Assembly: GCA_964585785.1 (NCBI GenBank)
Contig: CAZPFL010000219.1
Location: forward strand, 1-7,783
DNA length: 7,783 nucleotides
From: WHUA01 sp964585785
GTDB lineage: Bacteria; Pseudomonadota; Alphaproteobacteria; UBA8366
Reading direction: 5' to 3'
Position numbers and translations under genes: made by a program. The notes beneath the pieces are model-generated. The model had not been told where the DNA came from. It searched no databases and was given only the letters and a program-made list of their open reading frames with translations. This document shows, piece by piece, positions 1 through 6,295 of this stretch (position 1 is the stretch's first letter; the number at the start of each line of letters is the position of its first letter).

Positions 1-81
1 TGGCGTCGTTCGGTGCGCGATCATACGGGGAGCATAGGGGCAATCGTACTACGTCGAATTAGCAGGAAGCTGTTTTAAAAT

Positions 82-105
82 GATTTTTTCTAAGGGCAAA
101 AAATC
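82..105. repeat. Perfect A/T-rich inverted repeat upstream of the VPLPA-CTERM gene
   Basis: GATTTTTT (82-89) and AAAAAATC (98-105) are exact reverse complements separated by the 8-base loop CTAAGGGC. It lies 77 bases before the chosen start of the downstream secreted protein, in a locally AT-rich stretch of otherwise GC-rich DNA. It could be a regulator-binding site or a weak hairpin in the mRNA leader. The repeat is seen directly; a function is inference only. Confidence 0.5.
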
Positions 106-166
106 TCTACCTTGCCGATACTTAATAAAAACTTTTACGCTTGCTTTGCGGATGAAATCAATCTCA

Positions 167-177
167 GGGGAGGAAAG
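167..177 (+). promoter_or_regulatory. Strong ribosome binding site deciding the start at 182
   Basis: GGGGAGGAAAG ends four bases before the ATG at 182, and its AGGA core is spaced seven bases from that codon. It favours 182 over the in-frame ATG at 80, which also has an AGGAAG ten bases upstream but would place 34 polar residues ahead of the signal peptide. Confidence 0.75.
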
Positions 178-181
178 AAAA

Positions 182-790
182 ATGCGGATAGGGCTCCTGA
201 AGCTCCTAGGCGTGGCATTCTCGCTTTCGCTCTTGTCTCTCAGCGCACAAGCGACGGTCGTACAGGGGACACTCGGAACGAATCAGTGGAATTACATTCC
301 GTTCACCTATTCCGGCGGCGCATTGGACATCAATGTTCTTGCGAATGGATGGACAGGGGGGCCAACAGGAAGTGGTCTTCCCGATTCATACATTTACCTG
401 TTTGCCAACAACGGCTCCCCAATCGGCGCGCTAACAGGGTCGCTGATCAACTACGACGACGACAGCACCGCACCTGGCTGGAACAGCGATGGAAGCACGA
501 TTGGATTGGATTCCTATCTACCTGGACAATCTTTGAGTGGCGGATCATACATTTTGGCGATATCGCGCTTTTACGTATCCGAGGCGAATGCCAGAGCAAA
601 TTCTTTCTCCGGCAGCAGCTCCTATTCGGGAGACTATCAAGTCACGTTCTCCCAAACGGTCGGCATTGACGGAAACACCGTTAGCGCCGTTCCTTTGCCG
701 GCCGCGCTTCCCCTCTTGGCTTCGGCCCTCGGCGGGCTTGGTCTGTTCGGTTGGCGACGCCGGAAGAAGAGCCCGGCTGCGACTGCCTGA
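182..790 (+). CDS. Secreted DVUA0089-type protein with VPLPA-CTERM sorting tail
   Basis: A 202-residue exported protein. Residues 1 to about 23 form a signal peptide (MRIG, hydrophobic core, SAQA before TVVQG). The middle is a beta-rich, Ser/Gly/Asn-rich domain with a 'SYIYLFANNGSP' strand, a 'YDDDS' acidic loop and a 'GGSYILAISRFY' strand. This matches the pattern of the DVUA0089 family, usually a calcium-tolerant extracellular beta-sandwich. The last 33 residues (170-202) are a textbook VPLPA-CTERM signal: the VPLPA motif, a hydrophobic stretch (LPLLASALGGLGLFGW), then the basic cluster RRRKK. In this system an exosortase processes the tail and the protein is linked to exopolysaccharide or surface export. 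No exosortase gene is in the window, so it must be encoded elsewhere if the tail is used. A terminator follows directly, so the gene is probably transcribed alone. The ligand or role of the body is unknown. The family calls are made by eye from motifs. Confidence 0.87.
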   Translation: MRIGLLKLLGVAFSLSLLSLSAQATVVQGTLGTNQWNYIPFTYSGGALDINVLANGWTGGPTGSGLPDSYIYLFANNGSPIGALTGSLINYDDDSTAPGWNSDGSTIGLDSYLPGQSLSGGSYILAISRFYVSEANARANSFSGSSSYSGDYQVTFSQTVGIDGNTVSAVPLPAALPLLASALGGLGLFGWRRRKKSPAATA

Positions 791-813
791 CGGAAAGTGC
801 CGTAGGTTTTCGG

Positions 814-842
814 GGAGACCGGTGTGCGGCGGTCTTTCTGTT
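814..842 (+). terminator. Probable intrinsic terminator of the VPLPA-CTERM gene
   Basis: AGACCG (816-821) pairs with CGGTCT (830-835) around an 8-base loop. The stem can be extended by two G-U pairs, and TTTCTGTT follows. It sits 26 bases after the stop codon of the secreted protein. The tail is interrupted, so this is a moderate-strength call. Confidence 0.6.
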
Positions 843-991
843 CGGTGCCTTCGTCCGCAAATATCCATAAGCAAACAAGCCGGCTTGCGGATTCAACATC
901 CGCATTCCCACGAGAAGCCGAGAGGCGGCGCCCCCGCCCCGCCGCCATCTCTCGCTATCGCTCCGGCCTCGCGTCCGACCCGGTATCCAGC
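843..991. other. Intergenic stretch, no recognised gene
   Basis: Between the terminator and the recombinase remnant I see no convincing start, ribosome binding site or protein family. The open frames here are arginine/proline-rich, as expected from random GC-rich DNA. It may contain the more decayed upstream part of the recombinase, but I cannot recognise it. Confidence 0.5.
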
Positions 992-1276
992 AACAGGGCT
1001 TCTCGGCCGTGGCCATATCCGAGCCATCGGGATCATCCATTGACGACCCGGCACGACGCATGCCCCTTGAACCGTTGGCTTGCCGGCCTCGGATGAGGGT
1101 GGCCCCCTCGTCGGCACGCCTTCGCTAAAAGAACCAAGGCGACCGAGATTCATAGGCGGACCGGCACCCTCAGAGCCGTCGAGCGCTTGCTTGGCCATAC
1201 TAAAAAAGAAAGCACCGTCCGCTACCGAAGCCTTGAATTCCACGCCGGTGTGGTCGCTGAGCCGATCGCCGTCTGA
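992..1276 (+). pseudogene. Decayed C-terminal end of a tyrosine recombinase (phage-type integrase)
   Basis: The frame ending at the TGA 1274-1276 reads RTKATEIHRRTGTLRAVE, then RLLGHTKKESTVRYRSLE. These are hallmark C-terminal motifs of site-specific integrases: the 'LLGHT' box with its catalytic His (codon 1196) and the 'STVRY' box with the Tyr nucleophile (codon 1223). Upstream in the same frame, DHPLTTRH and NRWLAGLG resemble the segment that normally precedes the 'GTHSLRRTK' box. A TGA at 1094-1096 interrupts this frame. The box itself reads best one frame over (GTPSLK, 1113-1130), while the distance between the flanking motifs is kept, which suggests a pair of compensating indels. No N-terminal domain or start is visible. 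It is a fossil and cannot make an active enzyme. It probably marks an old integration of a mobile element. The family call is secure for 1130-1276 and weaker upstream. Confidence 0.78.
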
Positions 1277-1490
1277 TTTCGGGTAGCGCTGGCACGCCCT
1301 GCCCCGTGCCCCTGCCCCATGACTGCGTCTCGCCAAATCCAGCCGCGCGCATCGCCGACCACAGGATCAATCGGATCGATGAACGCCCGCCCGGGCATTC
1401 CGCTCGACATTGAACGTAAGCGGCCATGCCGACTTGCGGCGGTACAGAGTCATCCGACAGCGTCGGAAATTCTCTGGCTTGGTAACTTTT
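1277..1490. other. Intergenic stretch, nothing recognised
   Basis: About 200 bases between the recombinase remnant and the pilus promoter region. Frames on both strands are short, start without ribosome binding sites and resemble no family I know. No att-like repeat, tRNA or terminator stands out. Confidence 0.5.
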
Positions 1491-1502
1491 TGTTGAGACT
1501 TT

Positions 1503-1520
1503 GCGCTTTAGACATAGCGC
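1503..1520. repeat. Short inverted repeat in the pilus operon leader
   Basis: GCGCT (1503-1507) and AGCGC (1516-1520) flank TTAGACAT. It abuts the first 19-bp direct repeat. A TTGAGA at 1493-1498 just upstream could be a -35 element, but no good -10 hexamer is visible at the usual spacing. This is a possible operator or promoter region and no more. Confidence 0.3.
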
Positions 1521-1562
1521 ACGTCATGCAGAACGCACGTCTGACGTCATGCAGAAGGCACG
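1521..1562. promoter_or_regulatory. Pair of 19-bp direct repeats, candidate operator of the pilus operon
   Basis: ACGTCATGCAGAACGCACG (1521-1539) recurs as ACGTCATGCAGAAGGCACG (1544-1562), with 18 of 19 positions identical and a 23-base period, close to two helical turns. The second copy begins inside the perfect 8-base palindrome TGACGTCA (1542-1549). The pair ends 41 bases before the ATG of the first pilin gene, where repressor or activator sites usually lie. The repeats are seen directly; the regulator is unknown and the function is inferred. Confidence 0.6.
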
Positions 1563-1603
1563 ACATATCGTTCTAGTTGGAAACAACGGAAAGTGTCGGC
1601 CAA

Positions 1604-2182
1604 ATGAAGTCCAAGCTTTTTCACCGGAACCTCGCTGCCGGGCTTATCGTTAGCGCGCTCGGCTTTCTGAGTTCGCTGACGCCATCGAACGCGGCGACAC
1701 AGGGAACAGCGGGCCCAACCTCTACGGGTACCGTGACGATCAACGCGTCGGTCGCGGCCCGCGTCAATCTTACGAATCTATCGGACGTAACCTTTGTCGA
1801 CGCGGACCTCGGTCCGATTGTCAACACGGGGAACCAGGCCAAGAAGGCCCAGAACGTCTGCGTCTGGAGCAACAACGCCGACAAGAGCTACTACGTCACG
1901 GCGACGGGCAGCGGCACGGCGGGCGCCTTCACGCTGGCGAACAGCACCAACCCGGTCGTCCCCTATCAGGTTTACTGGAGTGCGACCTCCGGCCAGACGA
2001 CGGGGACGCAACTGGTCGCCGGCACGAAATCCGCCAAGTTGGTCTCGACCGCCACGGCCGCGGCCTGCGGCGGCGGCACAACGGCGAGCCTTATTGTCGG
2101 CATCCAAGGAACCGATGCGGGCTCCATGTTGGCGGCGACGACCTATACCGGAACATTGACCCTCCTGGTCGCGCCGAACTGA
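1604..2182 (+). CDS. Major pilin-like subunit of a class 5/alpha chaperone-usher fimbria
   Basis: A 192-residue secreted protein, likely the main fibre subunit. The ATG at 1604 has GGAAAG ten bases upstream; the in-frame TTG at 1577 has no binding site. Residues 1-30 are a signal peptide cut after SNA. Mature residues about 42-53 (GTVTINASVAAR) form a strand of alternating hydrophobic residues that resembles the N-terminal donor strand of CFA/I-type pilins. The body (54-192) is beta-rich with one likely disulfide, Cys86 (NVCVWSNN) to Cys155, and conserved TATGSG, AFTL and ASLIV segments. It ends in YTGTLTLLVAPN, a typical final pilin strand. The next gene is a paralogue, followed by usher and chaperone genes in the same direction. 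Direct repeats lie before the gene and a perfect hairpin after it, so it may be expressed more than the rest of the operon. The fimbrial role is inferred from context and fold pattern; I do not know a specific gene name. Confidence 0.82.
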   Translation: MKSKLFHRNLAAGLIVSALGFLSSLTPSNAATQGTAGPTSTGTVTINASVAARVNLTNLSDVTFVDADLGPIVNTGNQAKKAQNVCVWSNNADKSYYVTATGSGTAGAFTLANSTNPVVPYQVYWSATSGQTTGTQLVAGTKSAKLVSTATAAACGGGTTASLIVGIQGTDAGSMLAATTYTGTLTLLVAPN

Positions 2183-2192
2183 CAAGGCGGCG

Positions 2193-2220
2193 GACGAGCC
2201 GCGCGTCTCAGCGGCTCGTC
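2193..2220 (+). promoter_or_regulatory. Perfect intercistronic hairpin after the first pilin gene
   Basis: GACGAGCCGC (2193-2202) pairs perfectly with GCGGCTCGTC (2211-2220) around the 8-base loop GCGTCTCA. It begins 10 bases after the first pilin's stop codon. No T-run follows (TCACCGCG), so it is not a classical intrinsic terminator. In pilus operons such as pap, stem-loops after the major subunit gene are known to stabilise its mRNA or lower downstream expression. That role here is inference. Confidence 0.7.
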
Positions 2221-2260
2221 TCACCGCGTTGCGTTCGGGTACCGGCGAACTCCCTTTAAC

Positions 2261-2265
2261 GGAGG
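2261..2265 (+). promoter_or_regulatory. Ribosome binding site deciding the start at 2271
   Basis: GGAGG lies five bases before the ATG at 2271 and selects it over the in-frame TTG at 2229, which has no such site and would begin right after the hairpin. Confidence 0.7.
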
Positions 2266-2270
2266 CGACA

Positions 2271-2768
2271 ATGCGCGTTCGTCGCAAATGCGTTTCTGCG
2301 GCTGCGTTAACCATAGTGCTGTGCTTCACAATTGCACCCGCGTGCGCCGCACCGCGTGTCGACATAACGAATTTGCAGGACGTTTCGCTACTGTCGCTCG
2401 ATCCGTTTGTCACCGCGAGCAGGAGCCAGAGCCTTTGCGTCTACAGCAATACAAGAACCCGCGGATACACAATAACCGCCACCGGGTCGGGCGCGGCCTC
2501 TGCCTTCACATTATCCGGCGGGGGATTGACCCCGGTACTGCCATACACGGTTGCGTGGAGCGCGGCTGCGGGCCAAAGCACCGGCGCAACCCTATCGCCC
2601 GGCGTTGCGCTCACGGGACGCGTTTCCACCGCAACGCAGAAGAGGTGCAGGCGGGGTCCGTCGACCTCCGCCAGTCTGATCGTGCGGGTCACGGCGGCCA
2701 ATCTGCAGACCGCGTTCGCCGGCGTCCGCTATACCGGTGTGTTGACGCTGGTGATCGGTGCGGAATGA
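2271..2768 (+). CDS. Second fimbrial subunit, short paralogue lacking the donor strand
   Basis: A 165-residue secreted protein. Residues 1-26 are a signal peptide cut after ACA. From residue 30 it aligns with the preceding pilin end to end: VDITNLQDV against VNLTNLSDV, LCVYSN against VCVWSN, then TATGSG, AFTL, WSA, STAT, ASLIV and YTGVLTLVI. By eye about 40 percent of positions match. The two cysteines, 56 and 126, keep the same spacing as in the first pilin (70 and 69 residues). The key difference is at the N-terminus: only about three mature residues precede the shared core, against 23 in the first pilin, so the donor-strand segment is absent. In chaperone-usher fibres a subunit with a groove but no donor strand can only be the first one assembled, at the tip. 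A tip or initiator role is therefore inferred. The gene is followed closely by the usher gene. Confidence 0.8.
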   Translation: MRVRRKCVSAAALTIVLCFTIAPACAAPRVDITNLQDVSLLSLDPFVTASRSQSLCVYSNTRTRGYTITATGSGAASAFTLSGGGLTPVLPYTVAWSAAAGQSTGATLSPGVALTGRVSTATQKRCRRGPSTSASLIVRVTAANLQTAFAGVRYTGVLTLVIGAE

Positions 2769-2781
2769 GCGGACCGGCACC

Positions 2782-5358
2782 ATGCAACCGCTGCTTCCGG
2801 ACCGCACGCGAACGATGCCGGACGCGTGGCTTCACGCCGTCGCACGTCGGTGCACCGCCGTTATCGCCGCGATCTTGTCCATCGGTCTTGCAAGCGACGC
2901 TTACGCTGCAGGAAACGCCAAAATTTCGCCGGCCGCACTCGTCGGACGGCCGCCTGTGGGCTTCGAGACTCTGATGCGGCCGCAGAAAACATTGGTGGAC
3001 ATTTACTTCGGCGGACGCCGCGTCGGAGACGCGATGGCGATTTTTGAACCCGGATCCTTGCGTTTCGGTGATCCGGCAGCGGTTGCGGCTTTGATACCAA
3101 GGCTGCGGCATCCGGCGACGATAACGCGCGTGTTGGCCACCTCGCTTCCCACGCATCCAGAGCTCGTTTGCGTTAACGGCCAGCCCGCGAATTGTGGGCG
3201 TCTTTCGCCCGCCGTTGCGGGAATCATATTCGACGAGGATCGATTTCGCGCGGAGATCTTCGTCAATCCGGCTGAATTGGCGTCGACCGCCGCCACCAAG
3301 CGAAAATATTTGCCTGCGCCTGCCGCAGGGCTGTCATTGGCCGATACGATCGGCGGCGCTCTCTCCGGCTCGGATGGCAGTGCGGCCGCCTATAGCATTC
3401 AGAACCGCGCGGTCCTGGGCTTTCATGAAGCGCGCCTGACCACGGAGTTCTCGCAATCCTCCGACATTGGGCTCCAAGTCGACACACTCTCCGGCGCGAT
3501 CGACAGACCCGGTATACGATATCAGGCCGGTCTACTGTGGACGCCAGCCCTCGACTTTACGGGGCAAAGCCGGATTTATGGCGCCGGCGTCGGCAGCCAA
3601 GTCGATACGCGGGCTGACCGCGAGCAAATCGGCGGCACCCCGCTCCTGCTGTTTCTGCCGCGCCGGTCGCAGGTCGACATTTTTCGCAACGGCCGTCTGC
3701 TGGCTTCAAAGCTGTACGACGCGGGCAATCAGATACTGGACACACAGGCGCTTCCCGACGGCGCCTATACCGTCACACTGCGCATCCATGAGATCGGCGG
3801 TACGACGCGCGAGGTGCAGCAATTTTTCGTCAAAAGCCGTTCGCTTCCGCCGCCGGATGCGCCAACCTGGTTCTTCGATGCCGGCGTTCTCGCAAATACC
3901 GGGATCGACCCGTTGCCAAACGCGGACGCCGCCTTTGCGGAGGCGGGCGGGGCCATACGACTTTCGTCAGACACCGCCATCGACGCCACAACCCTGCTGT
4001 TTGGAAAGACATTTCAAACAGAGATGGGCGGCACCTATTTCACGGAACCGCTACGCCTGCACGCAGCGGTGTTCGGGGACACGGGTGGCAACTACGGGAT
4101 GCTGCTCGACAGTTCGGTCACGGCATTTTCGACGCTCTCCTTGAACGTCGACCTGCGCAAGACGTGGGGCCCCGGGCAGACATTCGTAAGTCCGGCCTCT
4201 GCCGCCGCCAACGCCTTCACGCCGATCGACCGTACCGGCGCCAACCAGCTCACGGGCAATTCCCTCCAGATCAGTGGCAGCCTCTCTTACAGCATTGGAA
4301 CGGCGCAGTTTGGTCTGACCGGAACCTATCTCGAAACGCCCCTGGCGCCACCGTCCTATTCGGTCGGTCCGACACTCAACTGGACGTTCCGGAACGACGG
4401 GGAAACGTCCGAGACGCTGGTCGCAGGCGTCACGAAGTCCAGTGACGCGTTCCAGGCGGGCATCAGCCTTCGCATTCAATTCAACCAGGGAAACGCATCG
4501 CTCGTCGGTGAAGCCGGTGGCGAAGCGCTTGAAGAGTCGGGTCGGAACCGGCAGCTCGGGACCATTGGAAGTCTGACGGGCACCTACGTCGAGCCCGACG
4601 TGTTGGCGAGCGATCTGACGGGGTCGGTCGGGATCGCGCACAAGCTCGACAATGACGTCGCAACGATCGGTGGTCAGCTTCGGGGGGCCTATGGCGTCTA
4701 TACGGCCGAGGCCGATCAGACATTCAACGGCGTCGGTCGCGGATCTCAGTACAGCGTGAATTTCGTTACGAGTAGTGTCGCGGACAAGAACGGCATCGCC
4801 ATCGGCGGCCAGGACACCAGTGAAAGCGGCATCATCGTGCGGCTGGCGGGAAACGCGCCGGGCACGCTGGCGGACGTCCTGATCGACGGCTCGCCGCGCG
4901 GCCGGATTGAGACGGGACAGAGCCTACCGATTCTTCTCACGCCCTACAGGGCATACGCGGTTCGACTTGCGCCGGTCGGTGCGCCACCGGTCGCTTTCGA
5001 CACAAGCGAGCAAACCGTCAGCCTCTTTCCGGGGAATGTCGAAACGCTGGAATGGCATGTCGAGCCGGTTTTCGGCGCTTTTGGCAGGGCGTTGAACGCC
5101 GCCGGGCAGCCGATCGCAAACGCTCGGATCGACGGGGCAAGAGAACCCGCCATGACCGATGCCCAGGGATATTTCCAGGTCGCGCTGTCGGGCGCAACGA
5201 CGCTCACGCTGCACGCGGCAAACGGCGGCCGTTGCATGATTCGCCTGCCGAATGTGTCGGCCAAGAACGGCTACGCCGCGCTGGGGAGGCTGATTTGCCG
5301 GGATGAACACACCGACGCCCAGGCCGACGGCTATCGCCGCGCTGCGCGCGCGCAATGA
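2782..5358 (+). CDS. Outer-membrane fimbrial usher, TcfC/CooC-like (class 5/alpha type)
   Basis: The usher forms the outer-membrane pore that receives chaperone-subunit complexes and exports the growing pilus. The ATG at 2782 gives 858 residues, with GAGCGGA upstream and a 13-base gap after the subunit gene. An upstream GTG at 2758 would overlap that gene by 11 bases. Residues 1-42 are a long signal peptide ending in AYA. An N-terminal periplasmic part carries a Cys pair (ELVCVNGQPANCGRL). Residues about 298-353 (VDIFRNGRLLASKLYD, then ALPDGAYTVTLRI) match the E-set-like domain of TcfC-type ushers. The middle, about 355-700, has alternating strands of a beta barrel. From about 750 (FPGNVETLEW, then FGRALNAAGQPIANARIDG, DAQGYFQV and a closing Cys pair) it matches the CS1-pili formation C-terminal domain. 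The length is usual for the family and no frameshift is seen. It is the most secure identification in the operon. Calls are by motif, not by search. Confidence 0.9.
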   Translation: MQPLLPDRTRTMPDAWLHAVARRCTAVIAAILSIGLASDAYAAGNAKISPAALVGRPPVGFETLMRPQKTLVDIYFGGRRVGDAMAIFEPGSLRFGDPAAVAALIPRLRHPATITRVLATSLPTHPELVCVNGQPANCGRLSPAVAGIIFDEDRFRAEIFVNPAELASTAATKRKYLPAPAAGLSLADTIGGALSGSDGSAAAYSIQNRAVLGFHEARLTTEFSQSSDIGLQVDTLSGAIDRPGIRYQAGLLWTPALDFTGQSRIYGAGVGSQVDTRADREQIGGTPLLLFLPRRSQVDIFRNGRLLASKLYDAGNQILDTQALPDGAYTVTLRIHEIGGTTREVQQFFVKSRSLPPPDAPTWFFDAGVLANTGIDPLPNADAAFAEAGGAIRLSSDTAIDATTLLFGKTFQTEMGGTYFTEPLRLHAAVFGDTGGNYGMLLDSSVTAFSTLSLNVDLRKTWGPGQTFVSPASAAANAFTPIDRTGANQLTGNSLQISGSLSYSIGTAQFGLTGTYLETPLAPPSYSVGPTLNWTFRNDGETSETLVAGVTKSSDAFQAGISLRIQFNQGNASLVGEAGGEALEESGRNRQLGTIGSLTGTYVEPDVLASDLTGSVGIAHKLDNDVATIGGQLRGAYGVYTAEADQTFNGVGRGSQYSVNFVTSSVADKNGIAIGGQDTSESGIIVRLAGNAPGTLADVLIDGSPRGRIETGQSLPILLTPYRAYAVRLAPVGAPPVAFDTSEQTVSLFPGNVETLEWHVEPVFGAFGRALNAAGQPIANARIDGAREPAMTDAQGYFQVALSGATTLTLHAANGGRCMIRLPNVSAKNGYAALGRLICRDEHTDAQADGYRRAARAQ

Positions 5359-5360
5359 CG

Positions 5361-5366
5361 AAGGAG
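5361..5366 (+). promoter_or_regulatory. Ribosome binding site of the chaperone gene
   Basis: AAGGAG lies three bases after the usher stop codon and ten bases before the ATG at 5377. It supports this start even though the resulting protein has an unusually long basic N-region before its signal core. Confidence 0.7.
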
Positions 5367-5376
5367 TGAAACCACG

Positions 5377-6138
5377 ATGACCGTCCAGATCGAACATCCT
5401 CGATGCCGGCGAACGCGACACGCTGTTCATGTGAAATGCCGGAAGCACCGCTTCGGCGTATTTTGGGGGCTCGCCCTTGTATTCGCGGGTTGGACAGCGA
5501 TGCCGCTTCCGGCCTATGCGGAATTGGGCGTCAGTCCCGCTATTGTCGATTTTCAGTCGGGGCATCCTCCGCGCGCCGATCTCGAGCTGGTTAACAATGG
5601 CAGCGATCGGCTCTACGTGGTTGTCGAGCCGTCGGAGATCGCGGCGCCTGGTACCAGTGCGGAGCAGCGTATTCAAGACCCGGATCCCCAGGTGCTGGGT
5701 CTTCTGGCAACACCCAGCCGCTTGATCCTGGAGCCGGGACAGCGAAAGTTCGTGCGCATCGCCATGCTGAAGGAAGCCGGTGACCGGGATCGCATTTATC
5801 GCGTGACGGTCAAACCCGTTGTTGGTCCGGTCGAGGCGCCCGTGACGGGCCTCAAAATTCTCGTTGGCTACGATGTGCTCGTCATTCAGCGGCCAGCGCA
5901 ACCGAAAGCCGTCATCACCGGGGCACGATCCGGCGAAATGTTATCCCTGAGAAATCTCGGCGATACCAATGCCCAACTGTTCAACGGCAAGCAATGCGAC
6001 GCACGGAAGGGTCATTGCACGTCGCTTCCGGGCAGCCGGCTCTACGCCGGCGCGACCTGGAACGTTCCGATTAGGCCGGGCTTGCCGGTCGAATACTCGG
6101 TGAAGGTGGGCCACGATGTCACCGTGCAACAGTTCTAA
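5377..6138 (+). CDS. Periplasmic pilus chaperone, PapD-like fold, class 5/alpha type
   Basis: A 253-residue periplasmic protein that would fold and cap pilus subunits until the usher accepts them. Residues 1-48 are an export signal with a long His/Arg/Lys-rich start, a hydrophobic core at about 26-42 and an AYA cut site. The mature part shows the two-domain pilus-chaperone pattern: a first strand (LGVSPAIVDF), LELVNNGSDRLYVVVEP, the 'TPSRLILEPGQRKFVRI' segment, DRIYRVTVKPV, and LVGYDVLVIQRP at the domain boundary. The C-terminal domain carries Cys207 and Cys214 (QCDARKGHC), a pair I also recall in CfaA/CooB-type chaperones. The Arg that PapD uses near the first strand to anchor subunit C-termini is not at the expected place (PAIV instead of P-x-R-V). 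Alpha-type chaperones differ there too, as far as I recall. The gene is 18 bases from the usher and clearly in the same operon, but last in it; the CFA/I-type operons I know begin with the chaperone. Confidence 0.88.
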   Translation: MTVQIEHPRCRRTRHAVHVKCRKHRFGVFWGLALVFAGWTAMPLPAYAELGVSPAIVDFQSGHPPRADLELVNNGSDRLYVVVEPSEIAAPGTSAEQRIQDPDPQVLGLLATPSRLILEPGQRKFVRIAMLKEAGDRDRIYRVTVKPVVGPVEAPVTGLKILVGYDVLVIQRPAQPKAVITGARSGEMLSLRNLGDTNAQLFNGKQCDARKGHCTSLPGSRLYAGATWNVPIRPGLPVEYSVKVGHDVTVQQF

Positions 6139-6176
6139 ACCCCGCGTCGTGCCGTTCGCGAGCCGGACCGTCCGCT

Positions 6177-6186
6177 CTTGGCCAAG
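6177..6186. repeat. 10-bp perfect palindrome after the pilus operon
   Basis: CTTGGCCAAG is a perfect palindrome 38 bases after the chaperone stop codon, flanked by GC dinucleotides that extend it with one mismatch. It has no loop and no T-run, so it is not a convincing terminator. No clear intrinsic terminator for the pilus operon is visible in 6139-6295. Confidence 0.3.
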
Positions 6187-6295
6187 CGCTCCCTATTTCA
6201 GCGACCCTGGCGCCGACCGACAGGCTGATCCCCGATTTCAGCCCGTATGCCGAAGAAGAGGACGTCGGCGGTTGGTGGTTCCGGAACGCGTCTCG

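Noticed and set aside
1..17. Sigma-54-like promoter beginning TGGCGTCGTTCGGTGC, as sometimes found near PEP-CTERM genes
   Set aside because: The GG and GC elements are not at the required 10-base spacing, and the site is far from the gene start.
1521..1562. CRISPR-like repeats
   Set aside because: There are only two copies with a 4-base gap and no spacers, so a regulatory direct repeat is a better reading.
1778..2413. Long minus-strand open frame of 211 codons across the two pilin genes
   Set aside because: It is an Arg/Ala/Gly-rich shadow of GC-rich genes on the other strand and also crosses the intergenic hairpin; no domain is recognisable.
4924..5901. Minus-strand open frame of 325 codons across the usher/chaperone boundary
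   Set aside because: The plus strand here encodes well-recognised usher and chaperone domains with good ribosome binding sites. The minus frame matches no family I know.
6150..6290. Minus-strand reading with SGISLSVGARVAEIGSA, reminiscent of class III nucleotide cyclases
   Set aside because: Only a few residues fit, the following sequence does not continue the cyclase pattern, and no other part of such a gene is present.
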